Source of the DNA: Megaustenia siamemsis
Taxonomy: Eukaryota > Mollusca > Gastropoda > Stylommatophora > Ariophantidae
NCBI GenBank assembly: GCA_032433765.1
Contig: JAVIAB010000008.1
Span: forward strand, 45,202,606 to 45,266,605
Reading direction: 5' to 3'
Length of the DNA stretch: 64,000 bases
Shown in pieces: positions 45,071 to 55,453 of this stretch (its first letter is position 1; every line of letters starts with the position of its first letter). The position numbers and the translations under genes are program-made. Under the pieces are notes generated by a model. It saw nothing but the letters and a program-made list of their open reading frames with translations. It had not been told where the DNA came from and searched no databases.

Positions 45071-45873
45071 TGAGGGCTGTACAAAAGTGATCTAACCTCA
45101 GTTTTTCCTATAGAAACAAAAGAAAGCACAGGAGATATCCTCTGGTATGAAAGCATATTGGACCTTCACACATATTCATGAATTCTTTTTCCACTTGCGG
45201 AGTGTGTTATTCATTGACAGTCAGCCTGTGAGTAAATGGGTGTAGTGAATGCACATTAGATTTTCATTTGCCATGAAATAACAGTATGACTTGAATAGAG
45301 GCAATACATTGAATTTTGCCAAAAGCTGGGTAATACCAAAGTGGAGACCATTCAAAAGATTCAACAGGATTTCAGCAATGATGCCATGATTATCACACAA
45401 ACTAAGGAGTGGTACTATAGCTTCAAAGATTGTCGCATATTAATGGAGGGCAATTCACGTTTCGATAGGCCTCAACAAAATGACTAGTTCATTGACTAAG
45501 TGCAAATTACAGTCATGCAAGACCATTGTGTCATTAATCAAGAATGTGTGGACTAGGTAAGAATAAGCATTAATTCAGTATTCTCCATTTTTGGCAAGGA
45601 TTTGGCTGAACGAAGTATTTCAGCAAAATTTGTGCCAAAGCTGCTAACAATGGAGCAGAAGCAACTCTATCAGGAAGTCTAACAGGACATGCAGGGTGCA
45701 ACAGTCTAATTATATTCTATTCCCAATGATGATTTCTGGAAATTCTTCCTACAAGCGGAGAAGTGTGTGCAGTTCCAAGAGAGTACTTTGAAGGGGGATT
45801 AGGATTTCAGACATCCAGGTAAGAAATTGTGTTTTCCCATCCAAAGGTCACATACTTTTTCTAACAGCCCTTG
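45071..45873 (+). pseudogene. Degraded mariner-type transposon
   Basis: The termini TGAGGGCTGTACAAAAGTG and (from the right) CAAGGGCTGTTAGAAAAAG are inverted repeats. TA lies on each side (45069-45070, 45874-45875), and the length is 803 bp. Broken frames echo a mariner-type helix-turn-helix (KTKVE.., then EWYYSFKDC and GNSRFDRPQ) and a late transposase segment. Many stops and frameshifts make it inactive. It is shorter than typical intact mariners (about 1.3 kb). Confidence 0.78.
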
Positions 45874-45998
45874 TACATTTCATCACACTAGGACTGAACC
45901 CGTGCATCAATCATCACCAAGCCAGCTTTTAACCTCTATGCTACTGACACGCCCTTTGACTATTGGCCAGTTCCTAGTTACAATGTTACCAGTTAAGC

Positions 45999-46276
45999 CA
46001 GTGGTTCCCTGAATGTGCACCATGGCTCCCAGTGGCATCGTAAACTTTGACAAGGGTGCAGCACTAAGGATACTGTTGTGAACATATTCAGTGGTTAGAA
46101 ATAATAAAATGATAACATCCACATAGGCTTCACATTTGTTAGCACATAAACAAGTTTCTATAGGAAAGAGTTAATTATGTTGTCATTTATCATCTTATAT
46201 CAAGGAATCAAAGTTTACTTAACTTATATGATTGTAATTATCAATATCATTAAACATCAAAGTTTTGGAACCACTG
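45999..46276. mobile_element. hAT-type MITE
   Basis: The ends CAGTGGTTCC and GGAACCACTG are perfect 10-bp inverted repeats. The flanks agttaagc and agctaagt are an 8-bp duplication with two transitions, as hAT elements make. No coding capacity. Confidence 0.75.
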
Positions 46277-46469
46277 AGCTAAGTAACTGAATTTAACTAC
46301 TGCTTGTTTGTATTCAATGCTTTCTCTTCAGAGAAATTCCAAGATAGTTTTATTAATTTACAGGAATTCCTAATGGTGTTATGGAGTTTATGCATTGTGC
46401 TGAGATCATACATGATCATGAAGAGTCTGAAGTACTAATAAGTGCAGTTTCAGTAATATGGTGTTAGTC

Positions 46470-46474
<5 letters not shown>

Positions 46475-46532
<58 letters not shown>
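46475..46532. repeat. (AT)n microsatellite
   Basis: About 29 uninterrupted AT units. Confidence 0.98.
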
Positions 46533-46536
<4 letters not shown>

Positions 46537-46799
46537 ACAAGAACAAAACAATGTACACACAATTTTAAGAAGAAATAAACATAAAAGTACATATAAACTT
46601 GAATAATCATGCTGTCCGTAGTTATCTTTGTTTTCTGATGATGCCTTTATAGATCAAATCTTTGTTGCACAGACCTGTAATTTTTCTGTAAAGCAATAAA
46701 ATACAATTTATATGAGATTTTTTTACATCAAGATTTAACAAATATAGAGTTCTGTTGGTAATAAAAACAACTATGGGAGAAAACATCACTTTAACATAC

Positions 46800-46935
46800 C
46801 TTTAATGTTTTTCTCAAGAACGTTGTCAATAACAGGATCTATATACTCATCAACATCCATGAATAAGAACGGGAATCCATACTTAATGGACATTTCCAGT
46901 TGTTTGAGAAAATCTTCATCATTAAATGTGCAGCA
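46800..46935 (-). CDS. DNAH10: DNAH10-like exon 7: AAA5
   Basis: Encodes [20 protein letters not shown], then [20 protein letters not shown]. The [18 protein letters not shown] motif is a strong dynein signature. The open frame runs further upstream, but the acceptor tatattcag|TGC gives the correct join to NLK of exon 6. The donor is G|GTATGT. Confidence 0.9.
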
Positions 46936-47084
46936 CTGAATATAAGAAACACCAAAGTTCTCATTGAGTAAGTTGTTCAATCTAAGGCATTGATGGTTGG
47001 TTTGTTGCTAATTTTTAGGCTTGTTAGTTAATCAATTGGTTCAGCTGTGATTGCTTCATTAAACTAGTTCTTATACTTTGGTTT

Positions 47085-47275
47085 TTTTATTTCCTTTTTT
47101 GAGTATCTAGCATATTATCACCATGTAGTTGGATATGTTTACATATCCTTATGTATATTTTTTGTGTTGTTTGTTGTTCCAGCTGAAGGCCTACTTGGTC
47201 AAAATGTCAATTTTTGTTTTGTCCATTACCATGTGAAGCTGTCACCATACCACTTTAAAAAAAAAAATTTTTTTA
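47085..47275 (+). mobile_element. Repeat family G, fragment
   Basis: Shares tgagtatctagcatattat, gctgaaggcctacttgg, tgttttgtccattacca and gctgtcaccataccactt with the complete insertion at 53169-53714. It ends in an A/T run. Confidence 0.8.
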
Positions 47276-47939
47276 GAATTGCTATTATCATCAGCTTTAC
47301 AGCAGCTTCACATCTCTATGCATCTTGGTGCCTTTACTTCTTATACTTTGGGCAGGTTGCTCATTCTAACCCATACAAACGCAGTCATTAGGCAAGCTAC
47401 TATTACACTTTTGGTGGGTTGCTCATTCTAAACCTTACAAAAATAGTTCTGTAACTGAACTAATCTTACACTTCTGTGGGTTGTTCATTCTAAACTTTTC
47501 AAATGTAAGTTCTTTCACCAAAGTATTATTTCTTAAACTTGTTGACTCACTTTTGTAATTTTGACTGTTTTTTTTCCAATTAACTCATATATTTTTTTGA
47601 TTGATTGCTCTCACTCTAAGAGAGTAATTATTTCATCAAACTAGCTCTGTACTGGTTATCTCAAACTCTTATATTTGTAGTTGCTTCATCATACTACCTC
47701 ACTTACAACTGCATTATTTTGCTCAATCCCCATTTCCAATTGTTGCCTCTTACATTTTTATTTTCTATTATCTTCTTTCTGTCCTTCACCACAAACTGGC
47801 AAGGTAAACATTAGTTGGAACTCTTTGGGGCCTTTTGTAGGGCAGCTCTTAAGAAAAAACCTGAGAAAAGTCATTCTGATGTCAAGAAGATATCAAGACT
47901 GACAATCACTGAAGGCTTTTTTTTTTTAAAGAGCAACCA

Positions 47940-48125
47940 ATGCGAATAAGGAGCAATAGATACAGCAGTGGTTAGTGAAATTAAGACAAGAGGTCGGTTT
48001 TATTCTGAGTTCTGAGTTTGATAATGACTTATAGGTTCATCCAGTCTTAATTTGTAGCAGACTTTTCTGGGACAAAAAGATGATACTAGTGTAATACCAA
48101 CCACATTACTCAAAAATATGTTGAT
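47940..48125 (+). mobile_element. Diverged SINE family B copy
   Basis: Contains cagcagtggttagtgaaatt, acaagaggtcggttttattc and accacattactcaaaaatat in family order. Confidence 0.6.
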
Positions 48126-48179
48126 ATTCTTTATCAAGGGCACTTTCTGTGGCTTGGTACATAGTGAAATTGTATTGTT

Positions 48180-48870
48180 TTATATTACCAGGGCTAAAAC
48201 TCAGAACAGAAAAATATTATATCTTCTCAACATTCCTGTATGGTGCAGGAACATGGACATTAGACAAGAAAACAGAACAGAAAATTAAAGCCTTTTAAAT
48301 GTGGATTTATAGAAGAATAGGATGGAAAGAAAAGAAAACAAAAGATGAAGTCTTAAAACAACTGAAAATGAAAAGAAAACTATTAATCACAATTCAAACA
48401 GGACAAATGAAGTTTTGGGGGCATGTTAAAATACACAGCAGCCTATTAAAAGTAATCTTGGAAGGGAAAATAACAAGGTAAAAAAGGCAGAGGCAGACCA
48501 AGACTAACATGGACAAGTAACATAAAAAGATGGACAAGTCAGCTTAAAGTAAAAGGTAAAGGTAAAGTACGAGACTTGAACCGGCGTCTTAGCACGCGAG
48601 TATATACCCATATGTGCTCGGCCGCCTATCCAGAAATGTTCGGATATTTCTGTATAGTGTAGCCTCAAGCATCAAAACTCAGATGCGAAGCGACATTCCT
48701 CACCTTCCCAGGATAATACCCTGGTACTCATTTCTGCCAACGGCTGGGTCGGCCGTGGGGGTATTATTTTTTTTCCAACCATGAGTACAATTCAGCTTAT
48801 GACAATCTACACCATCAAAGCAAGAGACAGAGTGAAATGGCGCTCCATGGTAGCCAACCTTCGATGCAGC
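48180..48870 (+). pseudogene. LINE L-E remnant split by a SINE
   Basis: Reads FSTFLYGAGTWTLDKKTEQK, then MWIYRRIGWKEKKTKDEVLK and GQMKFWGHVK. After the SINE (48547-48791) it ends TIKARDRVKWRSMVANL. A stop at the end of KAF shows decay. Confidence 0.7.
48547..48791 (-). mobile_element. SINE family A, 5'-truncated, inside LINE L-E
   Basis: It lacks the tRNA-like head but keeps the body and the gtactttacctttacc 3' end. It is flanked by tcagctta at 48539-48546 and 48792-48799. Confidence 0.9.
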
Positions 48871-49153
48871 GCTCAATGAATGAGTTGTTTTATTGTGTCA
48901 TAAATTCCCTCAATAAATCTTCTTCATAGTTTACAAATTGAAAAACTGCAAATAAGATGAAATAGTTATGTTTTACAGGGAGATGTTCCGGGGAAGCTAT
49001 GTAACAGGGAGTGAGATTCTTAGGAACACCCACAATTTTATGGGAATACGATGCTAGATGTTTCTAATTTGAATGTGGAAGAAAAAAGACAAACACAATC
49101 CACACTAAAATAACACCAACACAACATCCAACAATGAAACAAAAAATGTGAAC

Positions 49154-49301
49154 CTTGAGATTATATTTTTCTTCCCTTTTTTTGATCCAGTTGAGGGCCT
49201 GTTGCTGTGGATCAATGCACAATGGGAACCTGCTGGCTCTCATGGTGAGCATACCATTTTGCACAGACAGCTCATCAGGAGGCAGACCTTCTGAGGACCA
49301 C
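49154..49301 (-). CDS. DNAH10: DNAH10-like exon 6: AAA5
   Basis: Encodes [20 protein letters not shown], then the near-invariant [19 protein letters not shown] nearer AG (cctcag) breaks the phase. The acceptor ttcctgtcag|GTGG gives one leading base and an unbroken join to exon 5, so it was chosen. The donor is AAG|GTTCAC. Confidence 0.9.
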
Positions 49302-49880
49302 CTGACAGGAAATCAAACACATTTTGGCAATGGATAAACTACTCTTTGATGAATTCATTGTACACACAACTATAAAAGAGGATCAGCCAAATTAATCTTA
49401 AATAGGGAACAAAAATAGTGCTCCAAGTCACGCTGCTACTCATGATCTTGATCAGTGGCTGCCAACCCATGGTTCATGGCTCCAAATGGGGTCACGAAGA
49501 GTTCTCTGTGGAGTCAACTAGCAGTAGTAAGCCACAGCCAACTATAGATTTACTTAGGCCTGAGAGGTAATTCCTGGAAAACCACTAACTAGCATGATGT
49601 TTTCATCTTTGCGAGCAGGGAGGGTGTTGGGTAGACAGACTTCAGCTGTCTATAGCTCCTATCACTGAAAAAAATCACTGCAGCTGGAGGCTTTTCCAGT
49701 TTCATTTCCTGCCATGGGCGTTAGTAAATCTATAATTGAATGTGGGTGAAAATTTTAAAAGGGGAACAAAAAAATATCATGTCATCATGTCCAGCTCAGA
49801 GATTTGTTTCAAATCTAAACTATTCCAATCAGGTGCAAATGTTTCTGATTCACAGTAAGATCAGGGTTTTTTTTTTTTTA
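49302..49880. other. Intron sequence, mostly unassigned
   Basis: A cagtggctgccaacccatgg word near 49453 resembles a hAT-type end, but no matching right end was found. Confidence 0.4.
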
Positions 49881-49881
49881 C

Positions 49882-51145
49882 TTCAAACTATCATATCAGG
49901 GAGAAGCTGTCTTGACCACATTTTCACTCTACGACTTATATTGGAGGAACACATTGAAAAGCAAAAACCTTTTGTACTTAACTTCATCGACTTCAAAAAA
50001 GCATTTGATAGTATTCATAGAGATTCTTTGTGGAAAATTCTGTAGCAATATGGTTTACCATCAAAAATCATAAATATTATCAAAGACATGTATGATGGTT
50101 ACACATGTGCAGTTCGAACAGAGGAAGGACTGAGCGAATGTTTCCCAATAGAAACTGGGGTTAAACAAGGATGTATTTTATCGCCCTTGTTATTTGGAAT
50201 TGTTATGGACTTCATAATGAAGAAATGCTGCACTGGTAATAAAGGCATCGAATGGATACAAGGAGACCATTTGGAGGACCTCGACTTTGCTGATGACATA
50301 GTTCTCATCAGCAGTCAGATAAAAACGATGCAGGAAAACACAAATGAACTATCATCAATAGCCAGCAAAATTGGGCTTGAGGTCAATCATGAAAAGACTA
50401 AAGTCATGAAAAGTTTAATTCCAACAAGTGACAAAATATACATGGAAAACAAACCAGTAGAAGAGATCGATCACTTTATCTATCTTGGAAGTCACATTGA
50501 TCGAGAAGGGGATACGAGCAAAGAAATTAGAATCAGACTGGCTAAAGCAGCAATGTCTTTCAGAAGCCTTGAAAAGTTGTGGAAATCAAAACTCATTAGC
50601 ACAAACACAAAACTTAGGCTATTCAAATCAAATGTACTATCAACCCTTACGTATGCGTGTGAAAGCTGGAAAACAACAAGAGATATAGAAACAAAGTTGA
50701 ACGCATTCGAAAATAAATGTCTAAGGAAAATACTTGGTATAGAATGGAACGAATTCAAAACAAACGAGGAAATTAGAGAAATCGCCAATCAACCACTAAT
50801 ATCTTCAGTAATAAAGAAAAGACGATGGTCATACGTTGGACATGTGATGAGAAGAGATAATAATCGAATAGCAAAGCAAGCCCTCATATGGGAAACAACA
50901 GGTAAAAGAAAAAGAGGAAGACCCAGGGAGACACTGAGAAGAACATTGATGAGAGAGGCAAGAGCAGCAGGAATCGGCTCCCTCAATGAGATAGAACTGC
51001 TTGCACAGAACAGAGACAGATGGCGAGATTTGATAAAATATCTTTAAAAGAAAACTGCTAGAACAAAAATTCATATAGGAGAAGGTGTATCTTGGTCTAC
51101 GCCCTATGGGCCGGTTACGGCTCGAAAGGTCAATAGATAGATAGA
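49882..51145 (+). mobile_element. LINE-A, longest copy in the window
   Basis: The reverse transcriptase frame starts about 49905 (IISGRSCLDHIFTLRLILEE). It has motif A in FIDFKKAFDSIHRDSLWKIL, one TAG stop at 50043-50045, motif B in GVKQGCILSPLLFGIVMDF and motif C in EDLDFADDIVLISS. It continues to GKRKRGRPRETLRRTLMREA and RDLIKYL (stop at 51045-51047). The 3' UTR ends ctatgggccggttacggctc, then gaaaggtcaatagatagata. The endonuclease and early RT are missing. It matches the 2826-3327 copy almost base for base, so it is young, but the stop and truncation make it inactive. Confidence 0.93.
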
Positions 51146-51159
51146 TCATTTCTAATCTG

Positions 51160-51420
51160 GTGAAATTTAAAACTCTAATTTGTAATCTAGTGAAACAAAA
51201 ACTCTAATTTGTAATCTAGTGAAACAAAAACTCTAATTTGTAATCTAGTGAAACAAAAATTCTAATTTGTAATCTAGTGAAACAAAAACTCTAATTTGTA
51301 ATCTAGTGAAACAAAAACTCTAATTTGTAATCTAGTGAAACAAAAACTCTAATTTGTAATCTAGTGAAACAAAAACTCTAATTTGTAATCTAGTGAAACA
51401 AAAACTCTAATTTGTAATGT
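51160..51420. repeat. 29-bp tandem repeat, 9 copies, beside the LINE-A tail
   Basis: The unit is tctaatttgtaatctagtga then aacaaaaac, almost identical throughout. It ends in a GT run at 51419-51433. Confidence 0.96.
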
Positions 51421-51433
51421 GTGTGTGTGTGTG

Positions 51434-52146
51434 GGTGGGGGGAAGGGAGGTTGTTATTATTATTTTTGTTAAGATGATTTATCTGATAATTAACCAAATT
51501 TTGCTTTGAAGTCAGAATTTATTTAATAATAATAATCAGCTACTCACTAGACTCTCCCGAAGGCCGAGTAAATAAAAAAAATAATTAAATATCAACTTTA
51601 TATAGTGTTAAGGGTTGAAAATTTAAAACTCTAACAAAGGTTAATCTTAATAGCCAGATGGCTGAGTTTGTTTAAAATACAGTGCATATCTAAGAGCATT
51701 AACACATAGAAGTAATGAGAAGAGAAGAAAAGGAAGACCTAGAAGATGATGGATTATTAAATAGCAGACACCAAGATGAGCAAAATTGGCAATTTTTACA
51801 TTTATATAATTAATATGTGAGAGCTGAAGCACCTGCAACCTGCAGTCGCTATAGCAGCAGCCTAGCCTCAAACTCCTAGTTGGTCTCCATTGGTAACAGC
51901 CTGTGTTAAAACAGGCTGGTTACCAGAAGCTAGGATCACCATATTCCATAGAAGACCTAATATTGAAGTGCCTCAAAGTAGAAGTCACAGCTTGGAACTA
52001 GACAAACAAAGAGTCAAAGAGCTTCTGCTGGTATCAACTTGCAGCATTAGTACAACAGCAACATATAATCAATATAAAAGGAGAAGAAGATTTTGATATT
52101 TACAAAAATAATGAAAACAAAGACAGTGACCTATGATAAAACAAAC
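51434..52146. other. Intron sequence with a weak LINE trace
   Basis: Around 51710-51770 the words aaaaggaagacctagaagat and attattaaatagcagacacc recall the GRPR end of a LINE; 57430-57500 is similar. Otherwise nothing recognised. Confidence 0.4.
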
Positions 52147-52257
52147 CTGCTTATCTCTACATCTGTCGTCAGGAGATCTTCAATCCGGAATGATCTACTC
52201 AAGGGGATTTCTCGTTCCTGCAGGTCAACTAGCCAGATATCATTGATAAGTTCACGC
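52147..52257 (-). CDS. DNAH10: DNAH10-like exon 5: AAA5
   Basis: Encodes RELINDIWLVDLQEREIPLS followed by FRIEDLLTTDVEIS. The EREIPLS and LLTTDVEIS segments are the usual AAA5 helix region. The acceptor is ctattgtag|G and the donor AG|GTTTGT (111 nt). The final codon is completed by the first base of the next exon. Confidence 0.87.
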
Positions 52258-52869
52258 CTACAATAGCATTTATTGAATGATTAAGAAATGAAGTATGCTC
52301 AACACAGGAGACAAAAACATATATAATCCTACTGTCTTCTTAACACTTTAAAATATGTATCTTCATTAAATCTACCGCAAAAAAAGTGGCCAGATGTGGT
52401 AAAAAAAGACTAGAATCCATGTTAAATCCACTCTAATTGAGTACATGTTTGGATGTAATATATATGTTGTGCCAATGGTCCAGGGCATCTGATCTCCACA
52501 GGCTTTTTATTCGGGTTTGTTTTCCTTAGCCATTCATTGTTCCCAATCTTCCAGCAAGGCAGCAAACTGTCTTTTCTGTAGGGAGAGCCTGTCCTAGATG
52601 GTCGGCCCTCCTGGGTTTACAAGTAGCATCGGCATAAGCTTAGTGTAGAGTTTTCTCCCTCATAGATGGTCTTGTCTTCTGAGCTCTTGAGTATCACCTG
52701 CCTCCTTGATTGAGGATAGAGAGAGGAGAAAAGACAGAGAGGCATTAAACCCATGAAGTGGGGATGGATTAGTTCAGACCAGAGCATGTACTGCTCACCC
52801 ATGGGTTCTCTGACTTCACTTTAAAAATTCCATATACTCATGGCTCCTCTGTCTGGCCCCTCACCAAAG
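52258..52869. other. Intron sequence, nothing recognised
   Basis: No coding block or tandem unit seen. Confidence 0.45.
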
Positions 52870-53765
52870 GCCAGTACCACAAATGGAAATAAGAACACAT
52901 GAATTATAATGAGAGGGATGGATACATCTAACTATCAAATAGAGATCAAGTGATCATACTTCATCTAAACACTGGCCCCAACAGAATGAGAAACCATGTG
53001 CTCACAAAACTCAAAATAAGAACTACCAGTCAATGCCACTGTACACTATATGACATGACAAGAAAACACAATCCACATAATTGCCCCCAGCACACATGCC
53101 TGAGGAGGTCCTTGTCCACCACCCTGGGAGAGAAATTGTACAGTGGACAAGAATCACTGAAACAGACAAGAAGTAAAGGCATCAAGATGCGTAGCGATGC
53201 AAATTTGGTGATTTGGGCACCTTTGGGTTTTCTTCTGTGTGCTTTGTGGCAATATATATGCTGATTTATGCTTGTACGCATGTATTGTTATATACACATG
53301 TTTTTTAACTATCGGTTCAGGGTTTACACACAGAGTTAGATATGCAGTTTATACATATCTTGTACCCACCTCCCTATATTTTTAGAACCCTTCTGTTCCG
53401 TCTTCTTGCCTGACTGCCTGGTCAGTGAGATATATAGTTGGTCATCCCGCCTTCTCATTTTAGTGCATTCAGTAGCTGACCACGCTTTGGAACACAGGGA
53501 AGTGACCTTTTTTTATTTCCTTTCTTGAGTATCTAGCCTATTACTGCCATGTAGTTAGATTTGTTTACATATCCTTATAAATATTTTTGTGTGTTGTTGT
53601 TTGTTGTTACAGCAGAAGGCCTACTTGGCTGAAACGTCAACTTTTGTTTTGTCCATTACCACATAAAGCTGTCACCATACCACTTTTTTCTTCTTCTTCA
53701 TTTTTTTTTTCAAAACTGAAACAGACAGCAGCCCTTATAAGAGAATCCAGAATTCTAGTCTGAAT
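52870..53765 (+). pseudogene. LINE-J C-terminal remnant split by family G
   Basis: Reads NRMRNHVLTKLKIRTTSQCH, then NPHNCPQHTCLRRSLSTT and LGEKLYSGQESLKQT. After the insertion it ends LKQTAALIRESRILV. It parallels 8570-8870, with stops. Confidence 0.75.
53169..53714 (+). mobile_element. Repeat family G, complete 546-bp insertion
   Basis: It lies between perfect 13-bp copies of actgaaacagaca (53156-53168 and 53715-53727). The 3' part reads gcagaaggcctacttggctg, then aaacgtcaacttttgt. It ends in CTT repeats and poly-T. Related sequence is at 47085-47275 and, more diverged, 62090-62300. No tRNA head was found, so it may be a truncated LINE 3' end. Confidence 0.88.
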
Positions 53766-53995
53766 TAGTTATGGTTGAAGCAGAAGAATTCACATGAATT
53801 AATTTCTAATGGAAAGAATGATTAGCAAAGATGCATTTTTTCTTCTTCAGCATTCAGCCTTTAAGTGGGCACATATGCATTGTGTCGATTTATGACAAAG
53901 CTATGATATCTGTGCCTTTAGGTCTGATGCATCAGTCTCCTGCATGAGTAGATTTACTTAACAATTTTGCCTGTGCAGAAGTTAATCTCTATAGA

Positions 53996-54205
53996 TTTTT
54001 AATGGCCAAGGGTTCTTCAATGTACTTAGGTGCATACAAGACCTGTTTTTGGCCATTATTCTGGAGAGCTACTCGGATCTCACTACCCAGTGACCATGAA
54101 GAAACTATGGATTCGAAGTGAAAAATATTTTGGCATGATTTGAACCCAAGATCTGCCCATTCAGAGGCCAACTTCTTGCCTCTAAACCACCCAGTCTCCC
54201 CTGCT
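53996..54205 (-). mobile_element. tRNA-headed SINE, family F
   Basis: The minus-strand head is ggggagactgggtggtttag, then cttgggttcaaatcatgcc (B-box-like). The body follows to ggtcttgtatgcacctaag. Only one copy was noticed. Confidence 0.6.
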
Positions 54206-54271
54206 AAAGAGTAAGTATGATCCATTTGTCATACAGAATGAAGCAAAATGAAGGATATGATTGTTGCATAC

Positions 54272-54382
54272 CTGAACTCAAAACTGAATGCTCCTACATA
54301 ACTGAGAAAGCCTGCTGCAACTAGACAGTCACCTAGAAGTTGTTGTCGTTTCTTTCTGAGCTCCGCAAGGTCTTTAAGCCAT
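54272..54382 (-). CDS. DNAH10: DNAH10-like exon 4: start of AAA5
   Basis: Encodes [20 protein letters not shown], then [16 protein letters not shown]. The GDCLxAAxFLSYxGxF block opens AAA5 in dynein heavy chains. The acceptor is ttcttttag|A and the donor AG|GTATGC; the 111-nt length keeps phase 2 on both sides. Confidence 0.9.
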
Positions 54383-55440
54383 CTAAAAGAAAAACACATG
54401 GCATTTTTTATTTTCATTTAGTGCTAAAAATGAAAACATTTCTACTCAAAATTCACTTTTCACATGAGTTTGTTTACTTTGTTCCCAGTGATTCTTACAG
54501 ATACAAGAGGCACTCTCCAGCACTTTCCATTTTGTGCTATCTTTTTCAGTTTCAACTATGAAATGTAAATTATTTGGCCTTGTTTCAAATTGCTTCATCA
54601 GGTTTTCTTTAGCCTTCTAATTTGTCCATTCTTCTGTGAAGTTTCAGTCAGTTACACCTATACATTATAAGTAAACAGGTTTATACTTATTTATTTTGGT
54701 TTTCTTCTGTCTCCCATTTGTTTAATGCAACCTGTTTCTAGTGTACTCATTGTTCTCTTCCTTCAATACAAAGCCTGTACAAGTTATACTTATTTCTTTC
54801 TTTCTTCAGTGTATGACCTGAACATATCTAGGTGTACTGGATTTTTCCTAATATTTTTAAAATCTGATCAGTAAATACTGATGAACTGATTACCACCTCC
54901 CTTGCTTTTTAAAAAAAAATAACAAATATATATAATATATATTATGCATCTTCTAATGAAACCCGTAAATGTTTCAAATTTATGTAGAAAATGTTTCACA
55001 ATTTGCAGTGCTGTTTGTTCGTTTACAGCTTGCTTTCATTTACTCGATGACTAAAGCAATAGTTAGAACTCACCATCAGTCACCTCTAAAAGGACCTTAA
55101 GTTGGCGTGAATACTTTGTGTAGTGGTTTGCCGTAGAACTGTGATATTTGTGCCTTTCAGCCAATACATCTGACTTCAACATGGCATTTATTAGTACTGG
55201 GTTGCCCTCCTTCTCAACCCATACTCACTTGGTCATACTATACTGGATAGTCTGGGTATGGTGAAAGGGTGGAGCAGGATTTGGATAGCTCTAGTTCACA
55301 GATCTTGGCAAAAGCCATCAGATATGACTCATTGACAGCTTTCAGCTTGTGCTTTACAGCATCTTAGACCCCTGTTCGTTTATTATTAATGTTAGCCATA
55401 ATATAAGCTATGGTGCTAAACCAAGAAGTAAAGCCTTGTG
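54383..55440. other. Intron sequence, nothing recognised
   Basis: A kilobase without clear repeats or coding blocks. Short AT runs near 54925-54950. Confidence 0.5.
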
Positions 55441-55453
55441 CTGAATACAGTAG

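Noticed and set aside
46936..46980. Upstream extension of exon 7 ([15 protein letters not shown])
   Set aside because: The frame is open, but using the later acceptor (tatattcag) gives the correct phase and the expected join NLK to CCTFNDEDF.
49291..49300. Nearer acceptor for exon 6 (cctcag)
   Set aside because: It would break the phase with exon 5. The upstream acceptor restores it and adds conserved W-x-S residues.
49449..49735. Second hAT-type MITE beginning cagtggctgccaaccc
   Set aside because: No inverted partner end or 8-bp duplication was found.
50088..51047. Host gene coding a 319-residue protein
   Set aside because: It is the LINE-A reverse transcriptase, with motif B and FADD, and has multiple copies in the window and a typical 3' tail.
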